Shown: one piece after another, positions 1 through 8,507 of the stretch
Position numbering within the stretch: the first letter of the stretch is position 1
Layout of the letters: every line of letters starts with the position of its first letter
Source of the DNA: Enterococcus pallens ATCC BAA-351
GTDB taxonomy: Bacteria > Bacillota > Bacilli > Lactobacillales > Enterococcaceae
Assembly (NCBI RefSeq): GCF_000407485.1
Contig: NZ_ASWD01000003.1
Span: 310,001-374,000, forward strand
Direction of reading: 5' to 3'
Length of the DNA: 64,000 bases
Notes under the pieces: model-generated
What the model was told of the DNA's origin: nothing
The model's input: only the letters and a program-made list of their open reading frames with translations
The model's database searches: none
Translations under genes and position numbers: made by a program

Positions 1-56
1 GACAAGCCCCGTTCAATCGTCAAATAATGTAAATACTCTTTGATTTGTTCGTCCAT
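1..56 (-). CDS. xerD: Tyrosine recombinase XerD, N-terminal fragment (cut by window edge)
   Basis: Only the first 18 codons are present. They read MDEQIKEYLHYLTIERGL, which fits the start of the core-binding (SAM-like) domain of XerD, the recombinase that resolves chromosome dimers at dif with XerC. A GGTGAGGA ribosome binding site lies just upstream. The gene follows fur in the same direction, the fur-xerD order known from Bacillus, and this supports the call. A hairpin terminator separates the two genes, so xerD probably has its own promoter. No catalytic residues can be checked because the rest lies outside the window. Confidence 0.75.
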   Translation of the reverse strand, partial: MDEQIKEYLHYLTIERGL

Positions 57-81
57 TTCCTCACCACTTTCGCTTTATCAT

Positions 82-133
82 ACCAAAAAGTCCCTTGATT
101 GGATAGTCTTGTCTCACTATCTTTTCAAGGGAC
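82..133 (-). terminator. Rho-independent terminator after fur
   Basis: An imperfect stem of about 18 bp pairs the block at 90-107 with 116-133 (ends GTCCCTTGA and TCAAGGGAC). On the minus strand it is followed by CTTTTTGG. It lies between the fur stop and the xerD start. Confidence 0.7.
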
Positions 134-166
134 CTGTCAAGGCTGAATATCTATCAGACAATTTTT

Positions 167-628
167 TTACGCATTCTGTTCATTTTTCTCTTGGCAGGCT
201 TGGCAGATTCCATGGAAGGTTAAGCGATGATCCTTCACTTGAAAACGAAAACGTGCTTCCACGATTTGTTCCACGTCACCTAATAGGTCTTCTTCAATTT
301 CTTCAATATTTCCACATTCTAAACACAACAAGTGGTGATGGAAATGCTCAGCACCTTCCTTGCGCAAATCGTAGCGAGCTAAGCCATCATCAAAGCTGAC
401 CTTGTCTACGATATGCAAATCGGTCAGAATTTCCAAGGTGCGATAGACCGTTGCTAACCCAATTTCGGGACTTTTACGTTTCACTAAAAAGTAAATTTCT
501 TCAGCAGATAAATGATCCTTTTCATTCTCCAGCAGTACCAGCAAGGTGGCTTCCCGCTGTGGCGTCAACTTAAAACCAGAATCATGCAATTGTTTTTTTG
601 TTTTTTGTAGCGCTAACGCTGCATTCAT
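167..628 (-). CDS. fur: Ferric uptake regulator family repressor Fur
   Basis: A 153-residue metal-dependent repressor. The N-terminal winged helix covers about residues 10-90 (GLATVYRTLEIL is the recognition-helix region). The C-terminal dimerisation and metal domain contains HFHHHLLCLECG and a second CQAC pair, so two CxxC motifs can hold structural zinc. PerR and Zur share this fold. Fur is chosen because of the fur-xerD gene order and because the upstream region carries a PerR-type operator, as for fur in Bacillus subtilis. The start is ATG with AGTGAGGT about 7 bases upstream. It is probably a single-gene transcript from the promoter at 697-725. Family membership is certain; the exact metal is inferred. 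Confidence 0.85.
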   Translation of the reverse strand: MNAALALQKTKKQLHDSGFKLTPQREATLLVLLENEKDHLSAEEIYFLVKRKSPEIGLATVYRTLEILTDLHIVDKVSFDDGLARYDLRKEGAEHFHHHLLCLECGNIEEIEEDLLGDVEQIVEARFRFQVKDHRLTFHGICQACQEKNEQNA

Positions 629-645
629 AGGAATACCTCACTTAT

Positions 646-660
646 TTGTAATTATTATAA
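646..660. promoter_or_regulatory. Per-box-like operator in the fur leader
   Basis: The 15-mer TTGTAATTATTATAA matches the PerR consensus TTATAATnATTATAA at 13 of 14 defined positions. It sits 18-32 bases upstream of the fur ATG and downstream of the predicted -10, where a bound repressor would block elongation or initiation. Confidence 0.6.
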
Positions 661-685
661 ACTAGGAGATCAGTTTTTCTTATTC

Positions 686-725
686 TGATAAGAATCATTA
701 TAATTTATCGCTACAAGTTTCGCAA
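686..725 (-). promoter_or_regulatory. fur promoter with an overlapping weak Fur-box-like sequence
   Basis: On the minus strand there is TTGCGA, a 17-bp spacer and a perfect TATAAT (-35 at 720-725, -10 at 697-702). The sequence at 686-700, TGATAAGAATCATTA, fits the 7-1-7 Fur box at about 11 of 14 positions and overlaps the -10, so autoregulation is possible. Confidence 0.6.
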
Positions 726-736
726 GTGATTCTCAA

Positions 737-1588
737 TTAGTTTTTCAAACGAATTTCGCCGGGTTCTTGAATGATCAATTTTTCTTTTAATAGATGGCCA
801 ATTGCACGCTTAAACTGCCCCTTGCTGATACCAAACATTTGCTTGATTTCCTCTGGGTCAGATTTGTCCCAGACTGACAAACGATGATCGTCTTTTCTTT
901 GCAGCATTGTCAAAATCATGGCAGCATCATCATTAATTACTTCGTGGGCCCGCGGCTTTAAGGACATGTTTAACGCTCCATCTGGACGAACGCCGATAAC
1001 ACGAGCTTCGACAGCTTCGCCAAGACGCGGTTCTTGATACCGCTCTGAAGGATGGATAAAGCCAATATAAAAGTCTTCTGTCAGCAAGTAAGAACCTGCC
1101 ACCTTCAAACGGTAAACGATGCCTTTTTTGTTCTCGTTTTGCATTTCAGCGGTTCCTTTACGGCTCAGAGAATGGAAAATCGTCTCATCAGCCAAGGTTC
1201 CCCACATGCGTTCCTTTTCATCTACTCGTAGGGTAATCATTAAATAGTCGCCTTTTTTAGGCCAAAGCTCTTTCATCGATGGCAACTCATCTAAAGAAAC
1301 GACAACGTCCTTGTCAGGCAAGCCAATATCAACAAAGGCACCTAAATCTCTACGTACATTGGTCACTTCACCAAAGGCATAATTGCCCATACGGATTTTA
1401 GGCAGGTTTGTAGTAAAAATGGCTTCCTTTTTCTGATTGATGTAGCCGAAGCCTTCCACTGCATCACCAATTTTGTGCTCCTGATCGCTGACTAAACGGA
1501 AGGTTACGCCATTTTTTTGAACAAAATAGGTTGCTTCGTTTTCGTCCATGATCAGAGCTGTAAAGACCCGTCCAATTAATTCATTCAT
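737..1588 (-). CDS. cvfB: CvfB-type S1 RNA-binding protein
   Basis: A 283-residue protein of the CvfB/YitL family. These carry several S1-like OB folds (here about residues 1-210; GAFVDIGLPDKDVVV and GYINQKKEAIF are S1-type strands) and a C-terminal winged helix (MFGISKGQFKRAIGHLLKEKLI). In staphylococci CvfB binds RNA and affects virulence gene expression; the molecular role here is inferred from the family. The start was set at the ATG at 1588 because AAAGGAG lies 7 bases upstream. A longer reading frame would begin 14 codons earlier without a good ribosome binding site. It is likely a separate unit between mapZ and fur. Confidence 0.8.
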   Translation of the reverse strand: MNELIGRVFTALIMDENEATYFVQKNGVTFRLVSDQEHKIGDAVEGFGYINQKKEAIFTTNLPKIRMGNYAFGEVTNVRRDLGAFVDIGLPDKDVVVSLDELPSMKELWPKKGDYLMITLRVDEKERMWGTLADETIFHSLSRKGTAEMQNENKKGIVYRLKVAGSYLLTEDFYIGFIHPSERYQEPRLGEAVEARVIGVRPDGALNMSLKPRAHEVINDDAAMILTMLQRKDDHRLSVWDKSDPEEIKQMFGISKGQFKRAIGHLLKEKLIIQEPGEIRLKN

Positions 1589-1646
1589 GTTTGTTCTCCT
1601 TTTTCTTATGGGCTCCAGTTTAGAACCCAATTAGGTTCATAGATAA

Positions 1647-1670
1647 AGCCAGGGAAATTCTTCCCCGGCT
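1647..1670 (-). terminator. Terminator after mapZ
   Basis: The sequence AGCCAGGGAA-ATTC-TTCCCCGGCT forms a 10-bp stem with one G-T pair. On the minus strand it is followed by TTTAT, a weak T-tract. It lies 8 bases past the mapZ stop. Confidence 0.55.
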
Positions 1671-1677
1671 TGCTCGT

Positions 1678-3318
1678 CTAGTTTCCGCCATTTCCTCTAA
1701 ACCAACCAGTTTTACAGTTGATTGTAACGACATACATTGGTAAATCGGATGGACTCAAATTTTTGGTTAACGGCGCCTGATTTGAAGTAGCATATAGGTT
1801 GTAATACCCTTCGCCATTCTCAATCCGGGCCGGCTCAACATAATATCCGCCTTCGGTAATATATCCACGGCTCAGACAGGTTTGAATAACCTTTTCCTTC
1901 ACGCCAGGATTCCAGCCCCAAGCAGCATTGCTTAAATCGGCAGTCTGACTTTCATCAGTGCCCATGATTGGCTGATTTGCACCGCCGGAATTCGTTGTGG
2001 TATTTTGACGTTCTTGAGCGGCTTTTTCCTGCTCAGCTTTTTCTTGAGCGGCTTTTTCAGCTGCCAGACGTTCTTCTTCCGCTTTTTTCTCTTTTTCAGT
2101 AAGGGCATCATCAACCTTTTTCAAATCCGCCTTTTGCGTTTCTACCAATGCTTGGTTCGCTACTGCATTAATAGCATCGTTGGCTGAATTATATTGGTCT
2201 CTGGTAATCCCCTCTAAAACATTGCCGTCTTGAATCACTTGGCTGAGCGCCTTCTTGGCTGCTTCAATCTTTCCATATTGGTCCTTGGCTTGTGTAACCG
2301 CCTGATTCAGCAGCTCATTAAAGCTTTGGTCACTAGTATTAATCGTTACATCCACTGGCTGGTCCGCTTTTAACTGCAGGTTGTCAGCTAATTTATCGCC
2401 ATTAATTGCTGGGGCAGTAAACAGCAGGTTCACTTTTTGGATGCTGTTCATCTTATCTAACAAACGTTGATAGGATGTATTCAGATCATCGTAACGTGAA
2501 CTATCCTTGTGCTTGGCAATCTCTTCAGCCAGCTTGCTGGTGTTTTGACCAACCTTATCTGCTTTGACAAAGACATGCTTATCGTCGGTGTAAAACTCTT
2601 GGATAGTTTCTTCTAGAGCATCAATCTCTTTGTTTTCCTTTTTAACAGCGGCAATTCGTTGTGCTTCGGCTTCTTTCTCTGTGTGATAATAGTAGCCTCC
2701 GCCAATTCCCAGTACCACCACGGCCGCTAAAGTGATGTACCACTTCTTGCGACTCTTTTTAGGTGGCTGGTTATCGCCTGAGCTGGTGTTTCCATTATCG
2801 CCATTGGCTGCTTGAGGTTCCGCATCTGATTCAGAGGTTTGTGAAGCTTCTGCTGCAGGCGACACTACAGGCTCTGGCTCAATCGGAAGCGCTTTGTCAA
2901 GGATTGGTGTCTTCTCTGTTGCTGGTTCACCTTCTGGAACAACTGCTTCTGGTTCTTCAGCCTTAGCTTTTTCTTCTGAATCTTTTGCTTCTAAGGCTTC
3001 TTCTTTTACTGGTTGAACATCTCTTCTAGGAATGTATTCCCCGCGATGTTCACGAATATATTGTGCCAAAATTGGATTTGTATCGTCCGCATTATCTTCG
3101 GTTTGGGTTTTCTCGTTATCTTCCGTCTCGCCTGCTTCATCTTCAGCAAACATTTCCTGGACAGATTCAACTGACATCTGAGACAGCTCAGACCATTCAA
3201 TCTCATCGTTTTTATCTTTGGACAAAGTGTCATCTGTTGACACTAAGGAAAAACCACAATTGGGACAAGTTTCTAATCCGTCGACAGGTTCAAATCGGCA
3301 GTTAGGACATTTATGCAA
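1678..3318 (-). CDS. mapZ: MapZ-family division-site positioning protein with N-terminal zinc ribbon
   Basis: A bitopic membrane protein of 546 residues. From the N-terminus: a four-cysteine zinc ribbon (CPNC at 4-7, CPNC at 18-21); an acidic cytoplasmic region with PILAQYIREHR, which resembles the pneumococcal MapZ segment; a single membrane helix at about 193-211; an extracellular helical domain; a K/E/A/Q-rich linker; and a C-terminal domain ending RGYITEGGYYVE, GYYNLY and TINCKTGWFRGNG, closely like the peptidoglycan-binding end of streptococcal MapZ. MapZ marks midcell and positions FtsZ rings. The start is TTG at 3318, 10 bases after AAAAGGAG. The only ATG in frame (3381) lies upstream of the predicted -10. 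The zinc ribbon is an addition relative to Streptococcus. Confidence 0.8.
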   Translation of the reverse strand: MHKCPNCRFEPVDGLETCPNCGFSLVSTDDTLSKDKNDEIEWSELSQMSVESVQEMFAEDEAGETEDNEKTQTEDNADDTNPILAQYIREHRGEYIPRRDVQPVKEEALEAKDSEEKAKAEEPEAVVPEGEPATEKTPILDKALPIEPEPVVSPAAEASQTSESDAEPQAANGDNGNTSSGDNQPPKKSRKKWYITLAAVVVLGIGGGYYYHTEKEAEAQRIAAVKKENKEIDALEETIQEFYTDDKHVFVKADKVGQNTSKLAEEIAKHKDSSRYDDLNTSYQRLLDKMNSIQKVNLLFTAPAINGDKLADNLQLKADQPVDVTINTSDQSFNELLNQAVTQAKDQYGKIEAAKKALSQVIQDGNVLEGITRDQYNSANDAINAVANQALVETQKADLKKVDDALTEKEKKAEEERLAAEKAAQEKAEQEKAAQERQNTTTNSGGANQPIMGTDESQTADLSNAAWGWNPGVKEKVIQTCLSRGYITEGGYYVEPARIENGEGYYNLYATSNQAPLTKNLSPSDLPMYVVTINCKTGWFRGNGGN

Positions 3319-3352
3319 TTGAAATCGGCTCCTTTTCTCAATCTTACGCCTT

Positions 3353-3381
3353 AATCTACCACAACTTTCCCCTAGTTCCAA
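3353..3381 (-). promoter_or_regulatory. Candidate mapZ promoter
   Basis: On the minus strand there is TTGGAA, a 17-bp spacer and TAGATT, with a TGG extension directly before the -10. Transcription would start near 3346, giving a leader of about 28 bases before the TTG start. Confidence 0.5.
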
Positions 3382-3426
3382 TAACTTCCCGGCTATTTTA
3401 ACTAAAAAAACAAAAAAAGGCTGGTT

Positions 3427-3457
3427 AATTCCTTAACTTGTTGTTTTCAAAGGAATT
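3427..3457 (-). other. Possible weak terminator-like hairpin upstream of mapZ
   Basis: The arms AATTCCTT (3427-3434) and AAGGAATT (3450-3457) can pair. On the minus strand they are followed, after AACCAGCC, by a run of seven T and then more T. It may stop transcripts from the repeat region before they reach mapZ. The spacing to the T-tract is not ideal. Confidence 0.3.
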
Positions 3458-3520
3458 TCAAGGTGCTGGATAACCTAAATAACGTCATTAACGGATCACT
3501 AATTGCAAAAGCATGGTCTT

Positions 3521-3827
3521 GACTGCTATTTCGTATAGTGGGAAGTATTTTTCAAAATACGAAAAATGTCCTTATTCTCTTGCGCATATCATTCTGCTAA
3601 ACTGCTTGGTTCTTTGTTTTGCTAAATTTTTAATATCGTTATTCTCTAATTGCGTACTGTGAAAAGCAGAAGTGACTGCTATTTCGTATAGTGGGAAGCA
3701 TTTTTCAAAATACGAAAAATGACTCTTATTCTCTTGCGCGTATCATTCTGCTAAACTGCTTGGTTCTTTGTTTTGCTAAATTTTTAATGTCGTTATTCTC
3801 TAATTGCATACTGCGAAAAGCAGAAGT
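3521..3827. repeat. Two tandem direct repeats of 153 and 154 bp
   Basis: Copy 1 is 3521-3673 and copy 2 is 3674-3827. They differ at about seven positions including one 1-bp indel, so they are roughly 95% identical. Each copy has an inverted pair TTTCGTAT/ATACGAAA. A partial third match (AATTGC then AAAAGCA) lies just before copy 1. There is no conserved reading frame with a start and ribosome binding site. This fills most of the 556-bp gap between mapZ and the rpoD terminator; the remainder holds only the mapZ promoter region. Confidence 0.85.
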
Positions 3828-3828
3828 T

Positions 3829-3864
3829 ACAAAAAAAAGACCTCTGTCAAAACGACAAAGGTCT
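3829..3864 (-). terminator. Strong terminator after rpoD
   Basis: AGACCTTTGTC and GACAGAGGTCT pair in an 11-bp stem. On the minus strand they are followed by eight T. It lies 10 bases past the rpoD stop. Confidence 0.9.
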
Positions 3865-3874
3865 GGTAAAATGC

Positions 3875-4984
3875 TTATTCTAAGAAATCTTTTAATTGTT
3901 TTGAACGAGATGGGTGGCGAAGCTTGCGTAGTGCTTTGGCTTCGATCTGACGAATACGTTCCCGTGTTACGCCAAATACCTTACCCACTTCCTCCAAAGT
4001 ACGAGTACGTCCATCATCTAAACCGAAACGCAGACGCAGGACATTTTCTTCACGGTCAGTCAAGGTGTCTAGAACATCTTCAAGCTGTTCCTTCAACATT
4101 TCAGAAGCCGCATGTTCTGCTGGGCTGGTTGCTTCCTGGTCTTCGATGAAATCACCTAAATGAGAATCGTCTTCTTCACCGATTGGCGTTTCTAAAGACA
4201 CAGGCTCTTGAGCAATCTTCAGGATTTCACGAACCTTTTCAGTTGGCAGATCCATTTCTGCACCGATTTCTTCTGGTGATGGTTCCCGACCTAAATCTTG
4301 CAGCAATTGACGTTGCACCCGAATTAATTTATTAATTGTTTCAACCATGTGAACCGGAATACGGATGGTTCTAGCTTGGTCGGCGATCGCCCGGGTGATT
4401 GCCTGACGAATCCACCAAGTCGCATAAGTTGAGAACTTGAATCCTTTACGGTAATCAAACTTTTCAACAGCCTTCATTAAGCCCATGTTACCTTCTTGGA
4501 TTAAATCTAAGAACTGCATGCCGCGACCAACATAGCGTTTCGCAATACTTACTACTAAACGCAGGTTGGCTTCAGCCAAACGCTGCTTCGCTTCTTGATC
4601 TCCTTGCTCAATTAATAGAGCCAATTGAACTTCTTCTTCAGCGGTCAGCAATGGCACACGGCCGATTTCTTTTAAATACATACGTACAGGGTCATTGATT
4701 TTTACACCAGTAGGGGCAGATAAATCTTCCACTTCTGCAGCTTTAGCTGTTTTTTCATTTTGCTTTAAGCTGGCTTTAGAAGGTTCACCATTTTCGTCCA
4801 CTACACTGATTCCGGCATCTTCAACCTTTTGGATTAATTGGTCCATTGCTTCTGCATTTAAGGAAAAAGGTGTAGCCAATCGATTGGTTAATTCATCATA
4901 TACAACTTGTCCAAGAGGTTTTTTCTCTTTAAGAAGTGCTGCTAAAGCTTTTTGGTACTCTGTGTTGTTTTTTACGTCTGCCAT
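3875..4984 (-). CDS. rpoD: Primary sigma factor RpoD (SigA)
   Basis: The housekeeping sigma factor, 369 residues, a normal length for Firmicutes with a short region 1.1. Region 1.2 begins [16 protein letters not shown]. Regions 2.3-2.4 are [20 protein letters not shown] and contact the -10 element. Region 3 carries [13 protein letters not shown]. Region 4.2, [20 protein letters not shown], is the helix-turn-helix for the -35. All diagnostic motifs are intact. It starts 22 bp after dnaG, with AAAGGGG about 10 bases before the ATG, so it is co-transcribed with dnaG as in the classic macromolecular synthesis operon. rpsU is not part of it here. Confidence 0.97.
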   Translation of the reverse strand: MADVKNNTEYQKALAALLKEKKPLGQVVYDELTNRLATPFSLNAEAMDQLIQKVEDAGISVVDENGEPSKASLKQNEKTAKAAEVEDLSAPTGVKINDPVRMYLKEIGRVPLLTAEEEVQLALLIEQGDQEAKQRLAEANLRLVVSIAKRYVGRGMQFLDLIQEGNMGLMKAVEKFDYRKGFKFSTYATWWIRQAITRAIADQARTIRIPVHMVETINKLIRVQRQLLQDLGREPSPEEIGAEMDLPTEKVREILKIAQEPVSLETPIGEEDDSHLGDFIEDQEATSPAEHAASEMLKEQLEDVLDTLTDREENVLRLRFGLDDGRTRTLEEVGKVFGVTRERIRQIEAKALRKLRHPSRSKQLKDFLE

Positions 4985-5006
4985 TAAATAAATGCCCCTT
5001 TCACAT

Positions 5007-6821
5007 TTAGGCTTGTTTCAAGCGCTTCGTCAATTCGATAATTTGAATCGTTAATTCTAATTCCCGCTGCTGGTTTCCCGTTTTTCTAGCTTCCAGCTGC
5101 TCTTTTTGCCGTTGTTTAATTTCATCAGCGATGCTAGATTGGGCAATCACCTGCATTAAGTCATAGATTTCACGTTCATTGCTATCTTCTGACATTTGCA
5201 AAACGGAAATATCGATAACTAACTGCTTCATCGAGTCTTCCTTTAGATAGTTCAAAAAGTCCGCCAAAACGAACTGTCCATGAACCATCATATAACTATC
5301 TAAGTACAGTAGCAACTCTTGATAGCGATCATGGATAAATTGAAATTCCTGCTGCACCAGCTGTTCTCGAACATTGGTCTCATTCATCGCCCGATAAATC
5401 AGCATCCGTTCAGCCTTTTCCTGCTGGGAAAGTACTGTTTTGGGTGCGGCAGTTACGGTTCTTTGCGGCGCTTGCTGCCGACGCTCCATTCGTGAAGCCT
5501 GGCGGGCCTGGCGCAATTGCTGCTTTAAGCTTTCTCTGGTCAAATTAAAGTCATCCGCCAGCTGACCAAGATACAAATCCTGCTCCACTGGTGATTGAAC
5601 CTTTACCAATTCGTCAACTAACCCATTCAAATAAGTTAATCGGTCATTTTCATTGTCTAAATTGATATCCTTCTTGCGGTAATGCATCTGAAAAACAAAA
5701 GGCGTCTGACGACCATGCTGCAATAAATTCCGCAGCTCCTCTGCTCCGTACTTGCGCAGGTATTCATCAGGGTCCATTTTTTCAGGAATAGTTACCGCTG
5801 AGAGAGACAACCGGCTGTGGGCTCCTAAAATCGCTAAGGCGCGATCCGTAGCGGCCAATCCTGCCTGGTCACCGTCATAGGCGACAATTACATGATTTGT
5901 AATACGTTCAATTGCCATAATCTGCTGCTCAGTCAAGCTGGTTCCCATAGAGGCCAAACCGATTTTGATATCTGCCTGCCAAGCGGCCAGCACATCCATG
6001 AATCCTTCAAATAAAATAGCTTCGCCTTGTTTACGAATCTCGTTACGGGCTTTATCGAAGTTAAATAATACTTCCCGTTTGTTGAATAATTCGGTTTCTG
6101 GCGAATTCAAGTATTTAGGCTGCTCATCTCCAGGAAAATCTTTGGTTTGCAGCAAACGTCCGGAAAAACCAATCGTTTTGCCACGGGCGTCGTTTAGTGG
6201 AAACATGACCCGCTGATAAAAACGATCGCTAAAGCTTCCATCGTCTCGCTGGATAAATAGTCCGCTGCGTGCCATAACATCTTCTGGTACCCGATCCTTG
6301 CGACAAATCTGGACCAGAAAATCCCGCTGATTAGGCGCAAAGCCGATCTTAAATTCATCAATCAGCTGATCGCTCAATCCGCGCTTATGAAGATAGGCTA
6401 AGGCTTCTTCACCTGCTTTCGTATTTACCAAAATGTGATGATACAGGTCGCGAATTTTTTCATGGAGTGAAATCAGCGGCTGCAGCCGATTCGAGCTTTC
6501 CCCTGTTGGTTCAGTGGAAATTTCAACTCCCAGTGAGATCTGTTCCATGTCAGCAACTTTCTTAACTGATTCAGGAAAACTAAGGCCCTCCAGCTCCTGT
6601 AAAAAAGTAAAGACATTGCCGCCTTTGCCACAGCCGAAGCAATGGAAAATTTGTTTGTCTTCTACCACAGAAAAGGATGGTGTTTTCTCTTCATGAAACG
6701 GACAAAGTCCCACATAATTCTTGCCTGACTTCTTCAACTGAACATACTGTCCAACGACTTCAACAATGTTCGTGCGCTCACGAACCTCATCAATTACTTC
6801 CTGTGGAATCCTTTGTGCCAA
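5007..6821 (-). CDS. dnaG: DNA primase DnaG
   Basis: Makes RNA primers at the replication fork; 604 residues. The N-terminal CHC2 zinc-binding domain has [11 protein letters not shown] followed by HCFGC (about residues 40-65). The Toprim core has [11 protein letters not shown] (about 270) and AYDGDQAG (about 315). The C-terminal third is the poorly conserved helicase-binding region. The start is TTG at 6821, with AGGTG seven bases upstream; the only nearby ATG is followed at once by a stop. It leads the dnaG-rpoD operon. A hairpin in its leader is described separately. Confidence 0.97.
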   Translation of the reverse strand: MAQRIPQEVIDEVRERTNIVEVVGQYVQLKKSGKNYVGLCPFHEEKTPSFSVVEDKQIFHCFGCGKGGNVFTFLQELEGLSFPESVKKVADMEQISLGVEISTEPTGESSNRLQPLISLHEKIRDLYHHILVNTKAGEEALAYLHKRGLSDQLIDEFKIGFAPNQRDFLVQICRKDRVPEDVMARSGLFIQRDDGSFSDRFYQRVMFPLNDARGKTIGFSGRLLQTKDFPGDEQPKYLNSPETELFNKREVLFNFDKARNEIRKQGEAILFEGFMDVLAAWQADIKIGLASMGTSLTEQQIMAIERITNHVIVAYDGDQAGLAATDRALAILGAHSRLSLSAVTIPEKMDPDEYLRKYGAEELRNLLQHGRQTPFVFQMHYRKKDINLDNENDRLTYLNGLVDELVKVQSPVEQDLYLGQLADDFNLTRESLKQQLRQARQASRMERRQQAPQRTVTAAPKTVLSQQEKAERMLIYRAMNETNVREQLVQQEFQFIHDRYQELLLYLDSYMMVHGQFVLADFLNYLKEDSMKQLVIDISVLQMSEDSNEREIYDLMQVIAQSSIADEIKQRQKEQLEARKTGNQQRELELTIQIIELTKRLKQA

Positions 6822-6863
6822 TTCACATCACCTGAGCTCTTCAAAAAATACGATAACAGCTAC

Positions 6864-6903
6864 AAAAATCGCCCCAATTTATTTCCTAATCAGAGCGATT
6901 TTT
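6864..6903. terminator. Bidirectional hairpin between the lysozyme-like gene and dnaG
   Basis: AAAAATCGC (6864-6872) pairs with GCGATTTTT (6895-6903), with a 22-base loop. It can end transcripts of the upstream minus-strand gene. It also lies inside the dnaG leader, downstream of the dnaG promoter. Only five bp of the stem are GC-containing core, so efficiency is probably partial. Confidence 0.5.
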
Positions 6904-6925
6904 AAGGCAAAGTTATACAAATATC

Positions 6926-6953
6926 AGTATAGCATATTTCCAGTATTTTTCAA
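6926..6953 (-). promoter_or_regulatory. dnaG-rpoD promoter
   Basis: On the minus strand there is TTGAAA, a 16-bp spacer and TATACT, with an extended -10 (TGC before TATACT). Transcription would begin near 6919, just upstream of the hairpin at 6864-6903. Confidence 0.65.
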
Positions 6954-6963
6954 GTTTTCCCGA

Positions 6964-7593
6964 TCATTTTTGGATCATGTGAAACCAATCTACCAGCTTT
7001 TCATTCATAGCGACAATATCGGCGTAAAACATGTTGCCGCCGTCACTGTAAAGGTAGCCGCCGTTGTATAAAAGGGACTGCAATTTTACATAGCGGTATT
7101 GATTTTGAGTACTGTTTCCAAGTCCCGGTGATAAGACGTCTCGGGAGTACTTTTCAGCCAGCTCAACAGTATTTTTGCCACCGTTATTTTTCACGTATTC
7201 AATATATTGGAATCCATAATTGTAGGCTTGAATCGCCGTTGATAAGTCACAGCCGGCCTGCTGAGCCAGCTGGTAGCTTTCGGCAAAATGCTCCACCCCA
7301 TATTCGATACTTTCTTGTTGCGAGGTGATTTGGCCCCGGCTGCCATACGCACTTTCGGAGCTTTGCATTAGATCAGTGCCAATCCCCTTTGATTCGGTAT
7401 ACATGATGCCTAAAATAGTATTAGTGAATTCCTGTACCCCATGCTCCTGGGCAACAGTTTCCACCTCTTCTCGGTGTTCGTTAACATTTTTAGTAAACTG
7501 ATACGTTCGGTAACCAATAAAAAGACCTAGCAAAATAACTGCCAGTAGGAGTATGCTTATTGTATATTTCAAAAATTTTCTAAAAAATTTCAT
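6964..7593 (-). CDS. Membrane-anchored lysozyme-like (Pmp23/CwlT-N type) cell wall enzyme
   Basis: A 209-residue protein with an N-terminal membrane anchor (about residues 10-30, ISILLLAVILLGLFIGY) and an extracellular lysozyme-like fold. The segment ILGIMYTESKG holds the likely catalytic glutamate. DLMQSSES and AIQAYNYGFQYIEYV fit the family of bacteriophage-type muramidases related to pneumococcal Pmp23 and the N-terminal domain of Tn916 CwlT. It probably cuts glycan strands near the membrane, a role in envelope assembly inferred from the family. The ribosome binding site is weak (TGGATG). It is a single gene ended by the hairpin before dnaG. Confidence 0.7.
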   Translation of the reverse strand: MKFFRKFLKYTISILLLAVILLGLFIGYRTYQFTKNVNEHREEVETVAQEHGVQEFTNTILGIMYTESKGIGTDLMQSSESAYGSRGQITSQQESIEYGVEHFAESYQLAQQAGCDLSTAIQAYNYGFQYIEYVKNNGGKNTVELAEKYSRDVLSPGLGNSTQNQYRYVKLQSLLYNGGYLYSDGGNMFYADIVAMNEKLVDWFHMIQK

Positions 7594-7752
7594 TTGATTT
7601 CATCCAGACTATTTCTTCATTTCCTTTATAGTACAAGATGTAAATCGACTTTTGAAAGTGAATCACAAGCATTTTATATTTCTTTAATCATTCGTAAAAA
7701 AGCGTTAATTTTCAGCGATATCCTAATTGTTGTTCAACTTTACCAAAAATCG

Positions 7753-7758
7753 GTATAC
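7753..7758 (+). promoter_or_regulatory. Candidate -10 of the hydrolase-mprF-GNAT operon
   Basis: TATACT lies 20 bases before the TTG start. The -35 is poor (TGTTCA at 17-bp spacing), so either an activator helps or the promoter is weak. The divergent gap 7594-7778 must also hold the promoter of the lysozyme-like gene, which I could not fix. Confidence 0.4.
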
Positions 7759-7778
7759 TGATAGGAGTAGGTGATGTT

Positions 7779-8507
7779 TTGAAGAGTGAAAAGAAAACAG
7801 CGAGTATGACAGACGGCTCGCAAATTTATTATGAAATTTATGGAAATGGCCCTGCTCTCTTCCTGCTTCACGGCAATGGCGGAAGCGGCAGGTATTTCTC
7901 TAAACAAATTAACAGCTTTTGCAAGCACTTCAAGGTGTTTGTGGTTGACAGCCGCGGGCACGGCCGATCCACTAATACCCAAGCGGAGACTAGTTTTCAG
8001 CTAATGGCTGAGGATTTGCTGCATATTATGGAGGACGAGCAAATTGCTCAGGCGGACCTGCTGGGCTTTAGCGATGGTGCAAACTTGGCAATGGTATTTG
8101 CCGCAATGTTTCCTAAACGAGTAGATCATTTGATTCTCAATGCTGGAAATACAGTACCTAGTGGGATTCGACTCCTGCCGCATCTGGCAAGCTATGTACA
8201 ATACGCCATTGTTTGGCTGGGGGCTTTCGTAGATAAAGGCATGCGGGATTTTTTGCCGATTTTACGACTGCTGTTTCGTGACATTGGTCTGTCCACCCAA
8301 GATTTAGAACAAATAGACGCACCCACCTTAGTAATTGTTGGCAAGCATGATGTGGTGAAAACGCAGCATTCCATGTACATCGCCCGCTCGCTTCCCAATG
8401 CCAGCTTTGCAATTGTATCTGGTCAGGGACATATGTTTGCCCGCAGGAACCCTAAGCGTTTCAATCAAGAGGTGCTAGAATTTTTATTGGAAGAGCGGAG
8501 TGATTAA
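7779..8507 (+). CDS. Alpha/beta-fold hydrolase
   Basis: A 242-residue cytosolic hydrolase. The oxyanion loop is LLHGNGGSG (about 28-36). The nucleophile elbow is GFSDG with Ser near residue 98. The acid is Asp in IVGKHDVV and the base is His in GQGHMF, so the triad is complete. The substrate is unknown. The start is TTG at 7779 with AGGTG upstream. The stop codon touches the GTG start of mprF, so the two are translationally coupled. This suggests a role in lipid or envelope metabolism alongside MprF, which is inference. Confidence 0.8.
   Translation: MKSEKKTASMTDGSQIYYEIYGNGPALFLLHGNGGSGRYFSKQINSFCKHFKVFVVDSRGHGRSTNTQAETSFQLMAEDLLHIMEDEQIAQADLLGFSDGANLAMVFAAMFPKRVDHLILNAGNTVPSGIRLLPHLASYVQYAIVWLGAFVDKGMRDFLPILRLLFRDIGLSTQDLEQIDAPTLVIVGKHDVVKTQHSMYIARSLPNASFAIVSGQGHMFARRNPKRFNQEVLEFLLEERSD

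Noticed and set aside
3740-3830. A 27-codon minus-strand frame in repeat copy 2 (starting MQLENNDIKN)
   Set aside because: No ribosome binding site, and the start codon is ACG in the other copy.
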